This document shows positions 35,066 through 45,306 of a stretch of DNA of 64,000 nucleotides, in pieces; the first letter of the stretch is position 1, and each line of letters starts with the position of its first letter. A model generated the notes under the pieces. That model saw nothing but the letters and a program-made list of their open reading frames with translations, was not told the DNA's origin and made no database searches. The stretch comes from Verrucomicrobiota bacterium (GTDB lineage Bacteria > Verrucomicrobiota > Verrucomicrobiia > Limisphaerales > UBA9464): NCBI GenBank assembly GCA_017309115.1, contig JAFLEF010000006.1, positions 62,001 to 126,000 of the forward strand, in the 5' to 3' direction. A program made the position numbers and the translations under genes.

Positions 35066-37519
35066 TTATCGAGCGGCCACTTCATTGGGATCGCCCTCAC
35101 CGCGTCGCATCTGAAACGGCGCACTCTCCACCACCCCAAGCACCAGAGTGGAAAAACGCCCCTCGCCTGACTTGAGCTGACCCACAATCTTCTGCACCGC
35201 GGGCTTGTCGTAATACTCGAGTCCCCGTCCCAAGGCGTAGGTCAGCATCTTCTCGGTCAAACACCGGAGAAAGTCATCACGCTTGGCCGCTGCCAGGACC
35301 TGGTTGAGTTCCCGGTGATCCTGGAACGCTTCCCCCGACGACAACGCCCCCGCGGTTTCGACCACTTCGTTTCCATCTTTTTCCCGGTAGCCCCCGATGC
35401 CGTCAAAATGTTCCAAAGCGAATCCGATGGGATCCATGCGCTCGTGGCAACTGGCGCACATGGCGTTTTCCCGGTGCTTCTCCATTCGCTGCCGCAAGGT
35501 ACCGGTCAGCTTCTCCCCAGCTTCCAACTCCGGAACATTGGGAGGAGGAGGAGGAGGAGGCGTTGCGAGCAAGTTTTCCAAGACCCACTTACCCCGCTTC
35601 ACGGGCGAAGTCCGGGTCGGATTCGACGTCAGGGTGAGAATGCTACCCTGGGTCAACAAACCCTGGCGCGGGGTGCCTACCAGCGAGACCCGGACAAACT
35701 CATCACCGGTCACCCCCGGCAATCCGTAGTGCTTGGCGAGGCGCTCGTTGACAAACGTGTAGTCGGCCAACAGGAAATCCATAACTGGACGATCCTCGGC
35801 AACGATGGCCTGAAAGAACCGTTCCGTTTCCGTTCGCAAGTCTCGCCGCAAGTCGTTGTTGAAGTTCGGGAACTTCCCACGATCCGGCTCGAGAATTCCC
35901 AAGGTGCGAAGCTGCAACCATTGGCCGGCGAAATTCTCGGTCAACGCCGCCGCCTTGGGATCCTTGAGCATGCGCTTGACCTGCGAAACCAGATTCCGCC
36001 GTAGCTTTCGCTCTGCCGCCAGAGCGAACAACTCGTCGTCCGGCAGGGAACTCCATAGGAAATACGACAAACGCGATGCCAACGCGTACTCGTTAATCGG
36101 ATGTACCGACATCGGATTGTCCGGTTCCGGCTGAAGCTCGCCGCGAAAGAGAAAATGCGGTGAGACCAGTACGGCCGTCAGCGCGTGCTTCACCCCGGCC
36201 TCCAGGTTGTCACCGGCTTTCCGGCCTTCCTGATACAGCTTCATCAGGCGATCGAGTTCAGGCGCGGTCACCGGACGTCGCCACGCACGCCGGGTAAACT
36301 CGGCGATAACCGTTCGCGCCGCCACGTCCTCGGTTTGCCCCGGTTTTCGCACCGAGAAAATCCGGACATGCGACTCGGGAAGGGGGACATCTTCTCCCAG
36401 GGGACCCGTCACCGCCGCCGAGTGGAGCCAGAAATTGCGATCTTTGGTCTCCTTTTCCTTCTTGGGTGGTTTGCCATCCCGCGCCCGCTCCACCCAACGC
36501 TCCTGATAGAAATCGTTTAGGAAGGACACCGTCAGCCGATGCTTGCCGGCCGTGGCAAACTCCGTTTCCAGCCGATAGGTCCCAGGCTCCCGGGATTTGG
36601 CCTCCACCTCAAAGGTCTGCAATTCCCGCCCATCCACCCGAATCCCCATTTTCACACTGTCGGGTCCGGCCTGATCCCCATGAGCCACCAAGGCCAGTTC
36701 GTATTTGCCCGGATGCGGGATGTGCAACTCCGCCTCAAGATCTCCGTTGGAAGCCAATCCTCGAACGGGCCCGGCATCATTTCCGCCCGTGAACTTCGCG
36801 GCTTCGATGCGTTTGGTTGGCGGCGGTCGCGGCCCATCCACAATAGCTTCGTCCAGGATTTCTTCGGCCGCCTGTAGATATTTCTCCAACAGCAAGGGCG
36901 GAAGCGTCAGCACGTCGCCAATGTTGTCGAAACCGTATCCGACATCGTCTTCCGGGAAGTCCTCCGCCGGTTGGAAGCTAACCCCGACCAAGTCCCGGAT
37001 CGTGTGATTGTACTCCGAGCGATTCAGCCGACGAAGCGTCACGCGGCCGGGATCTGGCCGATTAGGATCGACCGGATAAAGCGTGTGGTCCAGCCACGTC
37101 GCGACTACTTGCTTCTCCTCGGCGGACAGAGGCTTCCGCTTCTTGGGGGGCATTTCACCGGATTCCACATTGTGCAGGACCCGTTCCCAAAGTTTTCGAT
37201 CCTTCAACACCGCCACCACATTGGTGTAGGTGTCCAAGGTGACATCACCCTTGCTAGTGCCGTCGCCATGGCAGTCCCAGCAATGCTGACTGAGCACCGG
37301 CAGTACCTTCTGATGAAACTCGGCCTCGGCTTTGGCGTGGTCCAACCGCGGTAATCCCGGCTGGGCGGCGCCGGCAAAGCGACGCGAATAGGCCAAATAC
37401 CCGGAGACGATCACTCCGATGACCAAGGCGGCTAGTATGGCAACATGACGTCCCACGCGAAGACCTCCGACGAAACTCGACGGGGGATTATTGCACCGTT
37501 TTTGGGGATACGAAACCAA
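35066..37519 (-). CDS. DUF1592/DUF1587 planctomycete-type cytochrome protein
   Basis: A large membrane-anchored protein (817 residues from TTG 37519; GTG 37456 is an alternative start nearer the hydrophobic segment). Order: transmembrane segment (about 26-43), PSCyt1-like heme site C80-x-x-C83-H84, DUF1587 (RVTLRRLNRSEYNHTIRDL), a carbohydrate-binding-like sandwich (about 245-350), DUF1595, DUF1592 (ASRLSYFLWSSLPDDEL), DUF1588 (RTSPVKRGKWVLENLL with a seven-proline run) and DUF1585 (RCLTEKMLTYALGRGLEYYD). Typical of Planctomycetes and Verrucomicrobia, where it pairs with partner oxidoreductases and is linked to polysaccharide oxidation by inference only. Confidence 0.9.
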   Translation of the reverse strand: MVSYPQKRCNNPPSSFVGGLRVGRHVAILAALVIGVIVSGYLAYSRRFAGAAQPGLPRLDHAKAEAEFHQKVLPVLSQHCWDCHGDGTSKGDVTLDTYTNVVAVLKDRKLWERVLHNVESGEMPPKKRKPLSAEEKQVVATWLDHTLYPVDPNRPDPGRVTLRRLNRSEYNHTIRDLVGVSFQPAEDFPEDDVGYGFDNIGDVLTLPPLLLEKYLQAAEEILDEAIVDGPRPPPTKRIEAAKFTGGNDAGPVRGLASNGDLEAELHIPHPGKYELALVAHGDQAGPDSVKMGIRVDGRELQTFEVEAKSREPGTYRLETEFATAGKHRLTVSFLNDFYQERWVERARDGKPPKKEKETKDRNFWLHSAAVTGPLGEDVPLPESHVRIFSVRKPGQTEDVAARTVIAEFTRRAWRRPVTAPELDRLMKLYQEGRKAGDNLEAGVKHALTAVLVSPHFLFRGELQPEPDNPMSVHPINEYALASRLSYFLWSSLPDDELFALAAERKLRRNLVSQVKRMLKDPKAAALTENFAGQWLQLRTLGILEPDRGKFPNFNNDLRRDLRTETERFFQAIVAEDRPVMDFLLADYTFVNERLAKHYGLPGVTGDEFVRVSLVGTPRQGLLTQGSILTLTSNPTRTSPVKRGKWVLENLLATPPPPPPPNVPELEAGEKLTGTLRQRMEKHRENAMCASCHERMDPIGFALEHFDGIGGYREKDGNEVVETAGALSSGEAFQDHRELNQVLAAAKRDDFLRCLTEKMLTYALGRGLEYYDKPAVQKIVGQLKSGEGRFSTLVLGVVESAPFQMRRGEGDPNEVAAR

Positions 37520-37538
37520 CCATGCCTGCTAGCCCGAG

Positions 37539-39566
37539 CTAATTTAAGCTGAAGCTGCCATCCGGCGACTCCAGTCGGAGTTCCGCCGGAACCTGTTTCG
37601 GATCCAATTTCACCAAAATCCGATGCGAGCCCGCCTTCAATTGGGCCGTGCTTTCCCCGGCACCGCCCAACTTCTGTCCATCCACCCAGAGTTCCGCTCC
37701 CGGACCAGCCAGGAGCCGCAGACGCACCGGACCGTCCTTCGGCACCGTCAGGTCAGTCCCTGCATAAACCCCCAGTCGAGCGGTCCAAGCCTGGGCCTTG
37801 GTCACCTCATCAATCAGTCCCTTGGTCAGGACCCCTTTGACCAAAGCGGGGGTCGCGGCCCAGCGTTTGTCGGTCCACGGCGCCGTCAGAGGCCATTGTT
37901 CCTGACCCGCTTGGGCGTCGGTATGTACTGTTTGCCCGAGACGCCAGTAGCGGGCTACCCCCCCTTGGGCCGCGTCGAAGTCCCCGGGCTTGCCCAGCCG
38001 ACTGAGAAAGGCAAACAGGTCCAGTTGTTCCTGTTCGTTCAAAGGATCCAACAGTCCGCCCGGCATCAGGGAGAGCGTTCCCTGTTCCCGTTTCTCCAGG
38101 TCGGCCTTGGCCACGGCTTGTTCCGTTCCGGCAGCAGTTCGCAGGATCACTTCCTGCGGGGTCTCCCGCGCCAAGGTTCCGGTGTATTCCGTGCCATCCT
38201 TCGTCGTAAGAATCAGGCTGTGGTAGCCCTCTTTGATTTTGGCGTTGGGCAGCAAGACCGCTTCAACTAGGTAATCGGGTGGCGCGCTCGCTCCGATGGA
38301 GGTCATGTCGGGTCCAACCCGCGCGCCCACCCCGCCAATCGCGTGGCACGACACACACGCCAAGTCCGCCCGCCGATAAATCCATTCCCCGCGATACGGA
38401 TCGCCTTTGGCCTGAGCTTTGGCCGCCAGGTCCTTGATAACCTCCGCCCCGGCGGCACCGGATTCCCCGGTCAAACCAGCTCCTTTCGTCAGCGCCAACA
38501 CCAAGTCGAGTTCGTTCCGTCCACCTTCCCTTCCGGCCCGCAGTCCCGCCCGGGCCACGGCCGGAGTAATGCCTTGTTCCGGCAGGGCTTCGGCGATCCG
38601 TTTGCCCGCCCCCTTCACTCCCAGCACCGAGCGCCAGAATTCCAAGGCCGCCGCTTCATCGGTGGTCGTTTGGGTCACCGCCACCAACGCGGGCAAGGCC
38701 GCGTTCAAGTCGAGATACGACAGCGCGGCCGCGGCCGACCGCCGAACCGAGGGATCCGTGGATTGCAGCAGCCCCACTAAGGCCGCCTGCGACTCCTTGC
38801 CGCCCATCAACCGCAAGGATTCCAATGCAGTTGAGCGCACGGAAGGTCGCGTCCCTGCGGCATTAACAACTTCGACCACCGCCGTCACCAACGCCGGATC
38901 CTTCCATTGGGACGCCAACCGGAGGGCTTCGATCTGAATCGTTTCGTCGGGCGAACGAAGCAACGGAATCACTGACCGGGCTTCGCCGGCAGGGCGCGCC
39001 TTTCGCAGTCGCGCCGCTTCTCCCAAGGCCTTGAGAGCTCGCCCGGTCGCAGGATTATCAAAACCACCCGCCACCGCCTGATCCATTAATTGCTGCAGTT
39101 CCCGCGGTGAACCCGCGGCGCCGATCAATTCAATCCAGGGTCCCTGCCCGTCACGGGTCAGCGGACGCGACGCCAAAACCTGGCTCAACACCCGACTCGC
39201 CTGATCCGGCTTCAGCGCCTTGAGGGCAAACTCCAACTGCTTTTCCCGTCCCTCGGGTTTCCAAGTGCCTGCCTGCAACGCCGCGATCCACGGTTCCGCC
39301 AGATCATTCACCGTGAGCCACAGGGCGTAATCGAGGGTGGGATCCATCGGCCGATCCAACACCGACAACGCTAGAGCGGCCGATTCCGCGGTGGGAATCT
39401 TGGCCAAGGCACGCAGCGCCTCCAACCGGACCTTGGGCGAGTCATCCTGAACCAGCCGGGACAAGGGCACCAACCGCGGATCGTCTGCAGCTTGCCCGAG
39501 ATTCAGTCCGACCAGCAGTGCGCCGAGGCAGACGCCACTCCGCCACGTGTGCAAACGGAAGATCAT
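37539..39566 (-). CDS. HEAT-repeat c-type cytochrome, Verrucomicrobium/Pirellula heme domain
   Basis: A 675-residue exported protein from ATG 39566, signal peptide to about residue 27. Residues 30-380 are HEAT-type helical pairs (VRLEALRALAKI, IQIEALRLASQW, VRRSAAAALSYLD). Then a heme domain with C404-x-x-C407-H408 followed by GPDMTSIG, KDGTEYTGTLARET and LMPGGL, the pattern of the Pirellula/Verrucomicrobium heme-binding family. The end (about 600-665) is a PA14-like sandwich (LWVDGQKLGG, GSHRILVKLD). A periplasmic electron carrier or sensor. Lies between DUF748 and DUF1592 genes on the same strand. Confidence 0.88.
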   Translation of the reverse strand: MIFRLHTWRSGVCLGALLVGLNLGQAADDPRLVPLSRLVQDDSPKVRLEALRALAKIPTAESAALALSVLDRPMDPTLDYALWLTVNDLAEPWIAALQAGTWKPEGREKQLEFALKALKPDQASRVLSQVLASRPLTRDGQGPWIELIGAAGSPRELQQLMDQAVAGGFDNPATGRALKALGEAARLRKARPAGEARSVIPLLRSPDETIQIEALRLASQWKDPALVTAVVEVVNAAGTRPSVRSTALESLRLMGGKESQAALVGLLQSTDPSVRRSAAAALSYLDLNAALPALVAVTQTTTDEAAALEFWRSVLGVKGAGKRIAEALPEQGITPAVARAGLRAGREGGRNELDLVLALTKGAGLTGESGAAGAEVIKDLAAKAQAKGDPYRGEWIYRRADLACVSCHAIGGVGARVGPDMTSIGASAPPDYLVEAVLLPNAKIKEGYHSLILTTKDGTEYTGTLARETPQEVILRTAAGTEQAVAKADLEKREQGTLSLMPGGLLDPLNEQEQLDLFAFLSRLGKPGDFDAAQGGVARYWRLGQTVHTDAQAGQEQWPLTAPWTDKRWAATPALVKGVLTKGLIDEVTKAQAWTARLGVYAGTDLTVPKDGPVRLRLLAGPGAELWVDGQKLGGAGESTAQLKAGSHRILVKLDPKQVPAELRLESPDGSFSLN

Positions 39567-39647
39567 GGGGTCAGCATGCCTCGTTCCGACCGAACCGGAC
39601 AAGTCTGCGCCGCGATTCCTGCTATTCAAAGGACGACCCTTTTCCCG

Positions 39648-42602
39648 CTACTCCAAGGAAAACTCCACGACCCGTTGCGGCAGAGCCGCGTCGTTGGTCG
39701 CTCCCGGCGCCGGTCCCACCAATCGTTCCGCGGCCAGACGGTTGGATCCCAACAACCAGGAACGCACCGCTGCCACCCGGGCCGCCCGCAGCGCCTCCAG
39801 ATCGGCCGGCCCGGGTTGGAAATGTTCCAGCAGACGCTGCTGCATGATCCCCGGGGCGACTGGCGCGACCGGGGCCGCCACTTCCAAGGGCGCCGCCAAT
39901 TCGACCGGCGGCGAATTGGTGGGCGCCACCACTACCGGAAAGGTGTTGGTGAACAACTGACCCAGCAGTCGCACTCGGTCGGCTTCGTCCAGCGACACTC
40001 CTTCCGCCGGAGGTGTTGCGGGCGCAGTGCCGGCCAGATTGTTCAACTCCCCCTGACGCAGCCGCCGCAACTCCCCGCTGATGCGTTCCTGCGCCAATGC
40101 CTGGCCATCGTCCTTGGCGGCCACTCCTCCCCGTAGGACCAGGTAAAGTTCGGGCCGCTGATTCAAGGCGCTGACCAAACGTTCCAACTGATTGGTGGCC
40201 GAGACCGGCAGCTGGGAGGTCCCGGCCGCGAACTCGACGTACTGCAACGCCTGTCCCTCCTCCTCGCTGCCGCCAAACAAGGATCCAAGCAACCGAAACG
40301 GGGCCGTCGCCACCTTCACAAACAATCCCTTCACCGCCTGCCACACCACCTTGCCCACGCCGAACTCGGGGTCGTTCAAGCTGCCTTTGACCGGAATGTC
40401 GAGGGTGATGCGACCATTGCGATCCTTGAGAATGGCGATGCCCAACTTGATCGGCAGATCCAGCAGCGGCCGGCCCTCTGAGCGCGGGCCCAAGGTCAGT
40501 CGATCAATGAGAATCATGTTTTCGCCGACCACCTGCTGTCCGTCCACCCGGTAGCGAACGTCCGCCGTGACCCGACCTTCCCGCAACGGGTAGCCCGCGA
40601 ACTTGATCATATACGGCGTGAACGGAAGGAGTTCCGCGTTGGTGGTGGTCACGTGCATGTCGAGGAACATCCGGGCCGGATCGGGCAGGATGGTTCCGCT
40701 CACGGAGAACGGCGCCCGGGCGCCCACGTAACCCGCCAGCTCGACCTGGGATTTGCGGTAGTTCGGCCACGCAATCTCGGAAACAAAACCTGAAAAACGT
40801 TCCAGCGTGGTCGAGAACTGACCCGGAACGGTCTGATCCCCGGCATACAATGACGCGTTGGTGAAAGTCAGTCGATCAACCTCCACCGTGACCGGAATCA
40901 CCGTGGCTGGCGACGGGGCGCCGGACGGGGTCGACTTCACCAACGCCTGCACATTGAGCTGCCCGTTGGTCATCAGGACGAAACTGGTCGCTGGCTCCCG
41001 CAGTCGGATTTCTTCGATGTGAATCCGGGCGGGCTCCCAGGAAGCCTGCACGTTGTGCACATCCAGTTCCTGCCACTTCAGAAAATCACGCCCCGCCTGG
41101 GTCTCCACCGCCAGAAAATCCCGGACCGCCAATCGCCCCTCGGCGGTGATGAGCGGCCCGCCCGCCGGCCGATTGTAGTGGACGGTCCATTGGCCATCGA
41201 GTTCGCCGCGGTCCACCTGAAGGTTGAGGAAAGACCCAATGTAGGGCTGCACGTTGGCCAGCTTCACGTTTTGAAATTGGGCCTTCACCGTCGCCGCCGC
41301 TGGCAACAGGGTGGCGTCCGCTTGGACGGTCAACTGCCCTCTGGTGGTCGACTGTCCCCGCAATTCCAGGTTCACCGGCTGATTGCTCTGATTGGAAAGC
41401 CCCTGCAATCGGATCTGATCCACCTGAGCCACCACCGACACCGGCGTTGTGATCTCCCGCAAGTCCTCGTCGCCCCAACGCAATTCCAAGCGTTCTCCCA
41501 ACACCGACGGGACCTCGATTTTCCAGCCGTCGAACCAGTCATGGAATTCCTGCACCAGGCGCTCCACAAACTCCGGCCGAATCGCCTGCGCCACATCCAC
41601 CGATCCATCGGAACCGCGCTTCGCCGAAAACCGGCCATCGCGCACCGCCACTTCACCCACCCGAACCCAGCGCTCCCCCAGACTGGCCTCCACCTTTTCC
41701 ACGTCCAACTGGGCCAAGATCAACGTGGGAGTCGTCGCCTGCGGGAGGTTGAATCCAAAGTTGGTCAGTCGCACATACCCTTCCGTGAGATCCACCGCCC
41801 ACTGGGAATCTCGCTCGGTCAGGGCATAATCGAAACCCACCGAAACCGCCCCCTCCGCCACGTCGGCCGCCATCGCCAACGCCCAGTACACCCGCTGCGG
41901 CGGCAGGGGGAATCGTTCAATCCGGACCTCCCCGCGCGATCCAACGGGATTTACCCCCAGATCCCCCTCCCACGTGAGTCGTTCTCCCGTGTCACCCACC
42001 ACCTTCAGCGTTCCGGGAAAACGCTGATCCAACCGCGTGGTGAGATTGGTGAACCACACGTCCACGCCGCTCAGGCGCTTCGAATAGCCACCCGGAATGG
42101 CTTCATCCCGCAGCACCACTTCTCCGCCCCGCACTTCCAATCGGGCCAATTCCACCGCCGGAGGTCCGCTGGTGGAGGCTGGGGATCCCGCTCCCATGGA
42201 AAACAGATCGGCAATGCTCAACCTGCCGTCAGCTTGGCGCTGCAATTCGACAACCGGTCCGATCAACTCGACCTCCCGCAGCACCAACGCCCGACGCCAC
42301 AGCGAAGCCGCCTGTAAATCGGCGTGGAACCGTTCCAGGGAAAGCAAGCGTGGACCATTCGTCTCCCGAATCAGCAGATTGGAAATCGTCAGCGTCAGTC
42401 GGAAGGGATTGACCCGAATACTGCCCACTTCCGCCACCCGACCGAGGTGCTCCGGAACTCGGGCTATCAACTGGGACCGAATCAGCGCCGGTGCCGCCCA
42501 GAATCCCAGTGCGGTGTAGAGCAAACCCACCACTCCCAGACCAGCGACCCAGCGCAGCCAGCGGCGACGCCCGGGGGAGGTTGATTTATCTACGGAGGCC
42601 AC
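39648..42602 (-). CDS. DUF748 AsmA-like envelope protein
   Basis: A 984-residue protein from GTG 42602 (TTG 42683 is possible). One N-terminal transmembrane helix (about 16-38) is followed by a long beta-rich periplasmic region. IRVNPFRLTLTISNLLI, FHADLQAASLWRRALVL and ADVRYRVDGQQ are DUF748 features; the C-terminus (YVEFAAGTSQLPVSATNQLERLV) is OmpA-like in pattern. DUF748 proteins belong to the AsmA/TamB-like bridge group implicated in lipid movement between membranes. Divergent from the FtsX-type permease gene. Confidence 0.87.
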   Translation of the reverse strand: MASVDKSTSPGRRRWLRWVAGLGVVGLLYTALGFWAAPALIRSQLIARVPEHLGRVAEVGSIRVNPFRLTLTISNLLIRETNGPRLLSLERFHADLQAASLWRRALVLREVELIGPVVELQRQADGRLSIADLFSMGAGSPASTSGPPAVELARLEVRGGEVVLRDEAIPGGYSKRLSGVDVWFTNLTTRLDQRFPGTLKVVGDTGERLTWEGDLGVNPVGSRGEVRIERFPLPPQRVYWALAMAADVAEGAVSVGFDYALTERDSQWAVDLTEGYVRLTNFGFNLPQATTPTLILAQLDVEKVEASLGERWVRVGEVAVRDGRFSAKRGSDGSVDVAQAIRPEFVERLVQEFHDWFDGWKIEVPSVLGERLELRWGDEDLREITTPVSVVAQVDQIRLQGLSNQSNQPVNLELRGQSTTRGQLTVQADATLLPAAATVKAQFQNVKLANVQPYIGSFLNLQVDRGELDGQWTVHYNRPAGGPLITAEGRLAVRDFLAVETQAGRDFLKWQELDVHNVQASWEPARIHIEEIRLREPATSFVLMTNGQLNVQALVKSTPSGAPSPATVIPVTVEVDRLTFTNASLYAGDQTVPGQFSTTLERFSGFVSEIAWPNYRKSQVELAGYVGARAPFSVSGTILPDPARMFLDMHVTTTNAELLPFTPYMIKFAGYPLREGRVTADVRYRVDGQQVVGENMILIDRLTLGPRSEGRPLLDLPIKLGIAILKDRNGRITLDIPVKGSLNDPEFGVGKVVWQAVKGLFVKVATAPFRLLGSLFGGSEEEGQALQYVEFAAGTSQLPVSATNQLERLVSALNQRPELYLVLRGGVAAKDDGQALAQERISGELRRLRQGELNNLAGTAPATPPAEGVSLDEADRVRLLGQLFTNTFPVVVAPTNSPPVELAAPLEVAAPVAPVAPGIMQQRLLEHFQPGPADLEALRAARVAAVRSWLLGSNRLAAERLVGPAPGATNDAALPQRVVEFSLE

Positions 42603-42726
42603 CCGCCGAGAGTGGGCCAGAATTGTGCGTGGGTCGAGACCCCACACGATCTCAGGGCCCTCCTGAAACCCGCTTCGCCGCAATTCTTCGGGAAGCCCGA
42701 TGCCAGAAGGAGCGGTTCACGCTACG

Positions 42727-45300
42727 ATGCCGTCCGTGCGTTGGCTGATGGCTCTGTTTTCCGGTTGGACCTGGCGAATGGCGTGGCGGGATTCCCGCGC
42801 CTCCCGCCGGCGATTGCTGTTGTTTTCCTCCAGTATTTCCCTGGGCATCGCCGCCCTGGTGGCCATCGGATCGCTCGGCCGCAACCTGCAGCAGGCGGTC
42901 AATGACCAGGCCAAATCCCTGCTCGGAGCCGATCTCGTGCTGGCCTCCCGCAGCACGTTCACTCCGGAAATGGAGGCCATGATCACTTCGCTCGGGGGAG
43001 ATGTGGCCCGGGAGGTCAGTTTCTCGACGATGATCGTCGCTCCGGAAGGAACCCGTCTCGTCAACGCCCGCGCCTTGACCGGAAACTTTCCGTTCTACGG
43101 CCAAATCGAATCAGCCCCCCCCGAAGCCGCCGCCCGACTCAAGCAAGGCGGAGGCGTGCTGGTTGAAGAAGGAGTGTTGCAGCAGTTCAACCTTCGCCCC
43201 GGCGATACCGTCAAGCTCGGATCCGCCAGCTTCGAAATTCTGGGCTCCCTGCTTCGCGTTCCCGGTGATTCCGTGGCCTTCGCCACATTGGCCCCCCGGG
43301 TGTATCTCGACGCCGCTGATCTCCCCAAAACCGGTTTGCTGAAGGCCGGCAGTCTGGCGCGGTACAAGGCGCTGTTTCGCTTCGATCCCACGGTGGACGT
43401 GGAGGCGCTGGTGACCCGCGAAAAACCCCGCTGGGAGGAACTCCGCCTGCAGGACGATACCGTGAAGGAACGTCAGCAGGATCTCGGCAATGCCCTGGAG
43501 AATCTCTACCGGTTTCTCAATCTGGTGGCGCTCATCGCCCTCATTCTCGGCGCCGTCGGCATTGCCAGCGCCATCCAGGTCCACATCCGCCAGAAGCTGG
43601 CCAATGTGGCGGTACTTCGCTGTTTGGGTGCGTCCCTGCCGGCCACCTTTGGGGTCTATCTCGCGCAGGGAATCGCCCTGGGAGCCACCGGAACTTTGGT
43701 CGGCATCGCCCTGGGTGGGGTGGCGGCCCAACAACTCCCCGAACTCGTGAAGGGATTTCTGCCCTTCGCGTTCGAGGCTCACTTCGACTGGATCGGCGCT
43801 TTGATCGCGGCCGTGACCGGGTTCGCCATCTGTTTTCTGTTCACGTTGCTGCCGTTGCTGGAGGTCCGTCGGGTTTCGCCACTGGCCGCCATTCGCTCCG
43901 CCTATGAACCCGGCCTCGGTCGGGATCTGGTTCGCTGGGTGCTGATCCTGCTCATTGTGTTGGGAGTCACCGCCTTTTCGCTCGGCCAAACCCGGCGGTG
44001 GCAGGAAGGACTGGGATTCGCTGGCGGGTTGGTGGTGGCCTTCCTGCTGCTGGCCTTAGCCGGACGCCTGACCATGTTCCTGGCGCGACGCTGGATTCCC
44101 GCGGGACTGCCCTTCGCGTGGCGTCAGGGACTGGCCAGCCTTCATCGCCCCTACAATCGCACCACCTTGCTCCTCGTCGCCATCGGTCTCGGCACCTTCC
44201 TGTTGCTGACCCTCCACCTCACCCGGGACATCTTGTTGCGCCAACTCTTCCCGGATTCCGGCTCCAATCAGCCGAATGCCGTGCTCTTCGACATTCAACC
44301 CGATCAGCGCGAAGGCGTCCTTCAAGTGTTGGCCGGCCAACAGCTACCCGTGCTGGAAGAGGCTCCCATCGTGACCATGCGCATCAGTTCACTGAAGGGC
44401 GTTCCCGTGGACCAGCTGGTGAAACAGGAGCGCAAGGGCATTCCCGACTGGACCCTGAAGCGGGAATACCGCTCCACCTGGCGCAGCGCGCTGAATGGTT
44501 CCGAGCGACTGGCGGCCGGTACTTACTTTTCCTCGGTGAACGATCCCGGGGCCTTGCGTCAACCGGCCGGCAGGGAACCAGTGATTCCAATTTCGGTGGA
44601 GGAGGGAATTGCGCGGGATCTCGGACTCACCCTGGGCGACGAAGTAGTCTGGGACGTTCAAGGAGTTCCACTGACCACCTATGTCGCGAGTCTGCGGCAG
44701 GTGGATTGGCGGCAGGTGCGTCCTAACTTTTTTGTGGTGTTTCCCGACGGCGCTCTGGAAGCCGCCCCAGCCATGCTGGTCATGGCCACCCGGGTCAACG
44801 ACTCCGCCCAGTCGGCCCGAATGCAGCGGGCTCTGGTCACCGCGTATCCCAACGTAAGCGCCATTGATCTGACCCTGGTGCTGAAGACGCTGGACGGGGT
44901 GCTCTCCAAAGTCGGTTTTGTGATTCGGTTCATGGCCTTGTTCACCGTGTTGACCGGGCTGATCGTTCTCGCGGGCGCAGTCCTGACCGGACGTTGGCAA
45001 CGAGTGCAGGAGAGCATTCTGCTGCGCACTTTGGGAGCCAGCCGGGCGCAAATCCGCCGCATTCTTTTCGCGGAGTATGCGGCGCTGGGTCTGATTGCTT
45101 CGGTGGCGGCCACAGTTCTGGCGGTGGCAGGCAGCTGGGCTCTGGCCCGCTTCGCCTTCGAGGCGCCTTATGCCGTCTCCCCGATCCCTCTGGCGGTCGC
45201 CATCATCTCCGTGACGACCCTCACTGTTTCGGTGGGATTGCTCACCAGCCGGGGCATTGCTGATCAACCGCCCTTGGAAATCCTCCGGCGCGAGGCGTGA
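42727..45300 (+). CDS. FtsX-type ABC permease, YbbP-like, two repeats
   Basis: An 857-residue permease (ATG 42727; ATG 42700 is in frame but leaves no room for a ribosome site, while AGAAGGAG lies between them). Two FtsX halves: helices near residues 30-50, 260-385 (ALILGAVGIASAIQVHIRQKLANVAVLRCLGAS region), 400-500, and 730-850 (ILLRTLGASRAQIRRILFAEYAALG). Large periplasmic loops lie between. This layout matches YbbP of the YbbAP-TesA system. The partner ATPase is not adjacent, which is unusual. Confidence 0.87.
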   Translation: MPSVRWLMALFSGWTWRMAWRDSRASRRRLLLFSSSISLGIAALVAIGSLGRNLQQAVNDQAKSLLGADLVLASRSTFTPEMEAMITSLGGDVAREVSFSTMIVAPEGTRLVNARALTGNFPFYGQIESAPPEAAARLKQGGGVLVEEGVLQQFNLRPGDTVKLGSASFEILGSLLRVPGDSVAFATLAPRVYLDAADLPKTGLLKAGSLARYKALFRFDPTVDVEALVTREKPRWEELRLQDDTVKERQQDLGNALENLYRFLNLVALIALILGAVGIASAIQVHIRQKLANVAVLRCLGASLPATFGVYLAQGIALGATGTLVGIALGGVAAQQLPELVKGFLPFAFEAHFDWIGALIAAVTGFAICFLFTLLPLLEVRRVSPLAAIRSAYEPGLGRDLVRWVLILLIVLGVTAFSLGQTRRWQEGLGFAGGLVVAFLLLALAGRLTMFLARRWIPAGLPFAWRQGLASLHRPYNRTTLLLVAIGLGTFLLLTLHLTRDILLRQLFPDSGSNQPNAVLFDIQPDQREGVLQVLAGQQLPVLEEAPIVTMRISSLKGVPVDQLVKQERKGIPDWTLKREYRSTWRSALNGSERLAAGTYFSSVNDPGALRQPAGREPVIPISVEEGIARDLGLTLGDEVVWDVQGVPLTTYVASLRQVDWRQVRPNFFVVFPDGALEAAPAMLVMATRVNDSAQSARMQRALVTAYPNVSAIDLTLVLKTLDGVLSKVGFVIRFMALFTVLTGLIVLAGAVLTGRWQRVQESILLRTLGASRAQIRRILFAEYAALGLIASVAATVLAVAGSWALARFAFEAPYAVSPIPLAVAIISVTTLTVSVGLLTSRGIADQPPLEILRREA

Positions 45301-45306
45301 TTCGGC

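Noticed and set aside
35537..35555. GGA/TCC microsatellite-like run inside the DUF1592 gene.
   Set aside because: It encodes the seven-proline stretch common at this position of the family, so no special meaning is needed.
41019..42317. A 432-codon plus-strand frame opposite DUF748.
   Set aside because: Low-complexity His/Arg/Gln-rich product; DUF748 on the other strand is clearly the coding frame.
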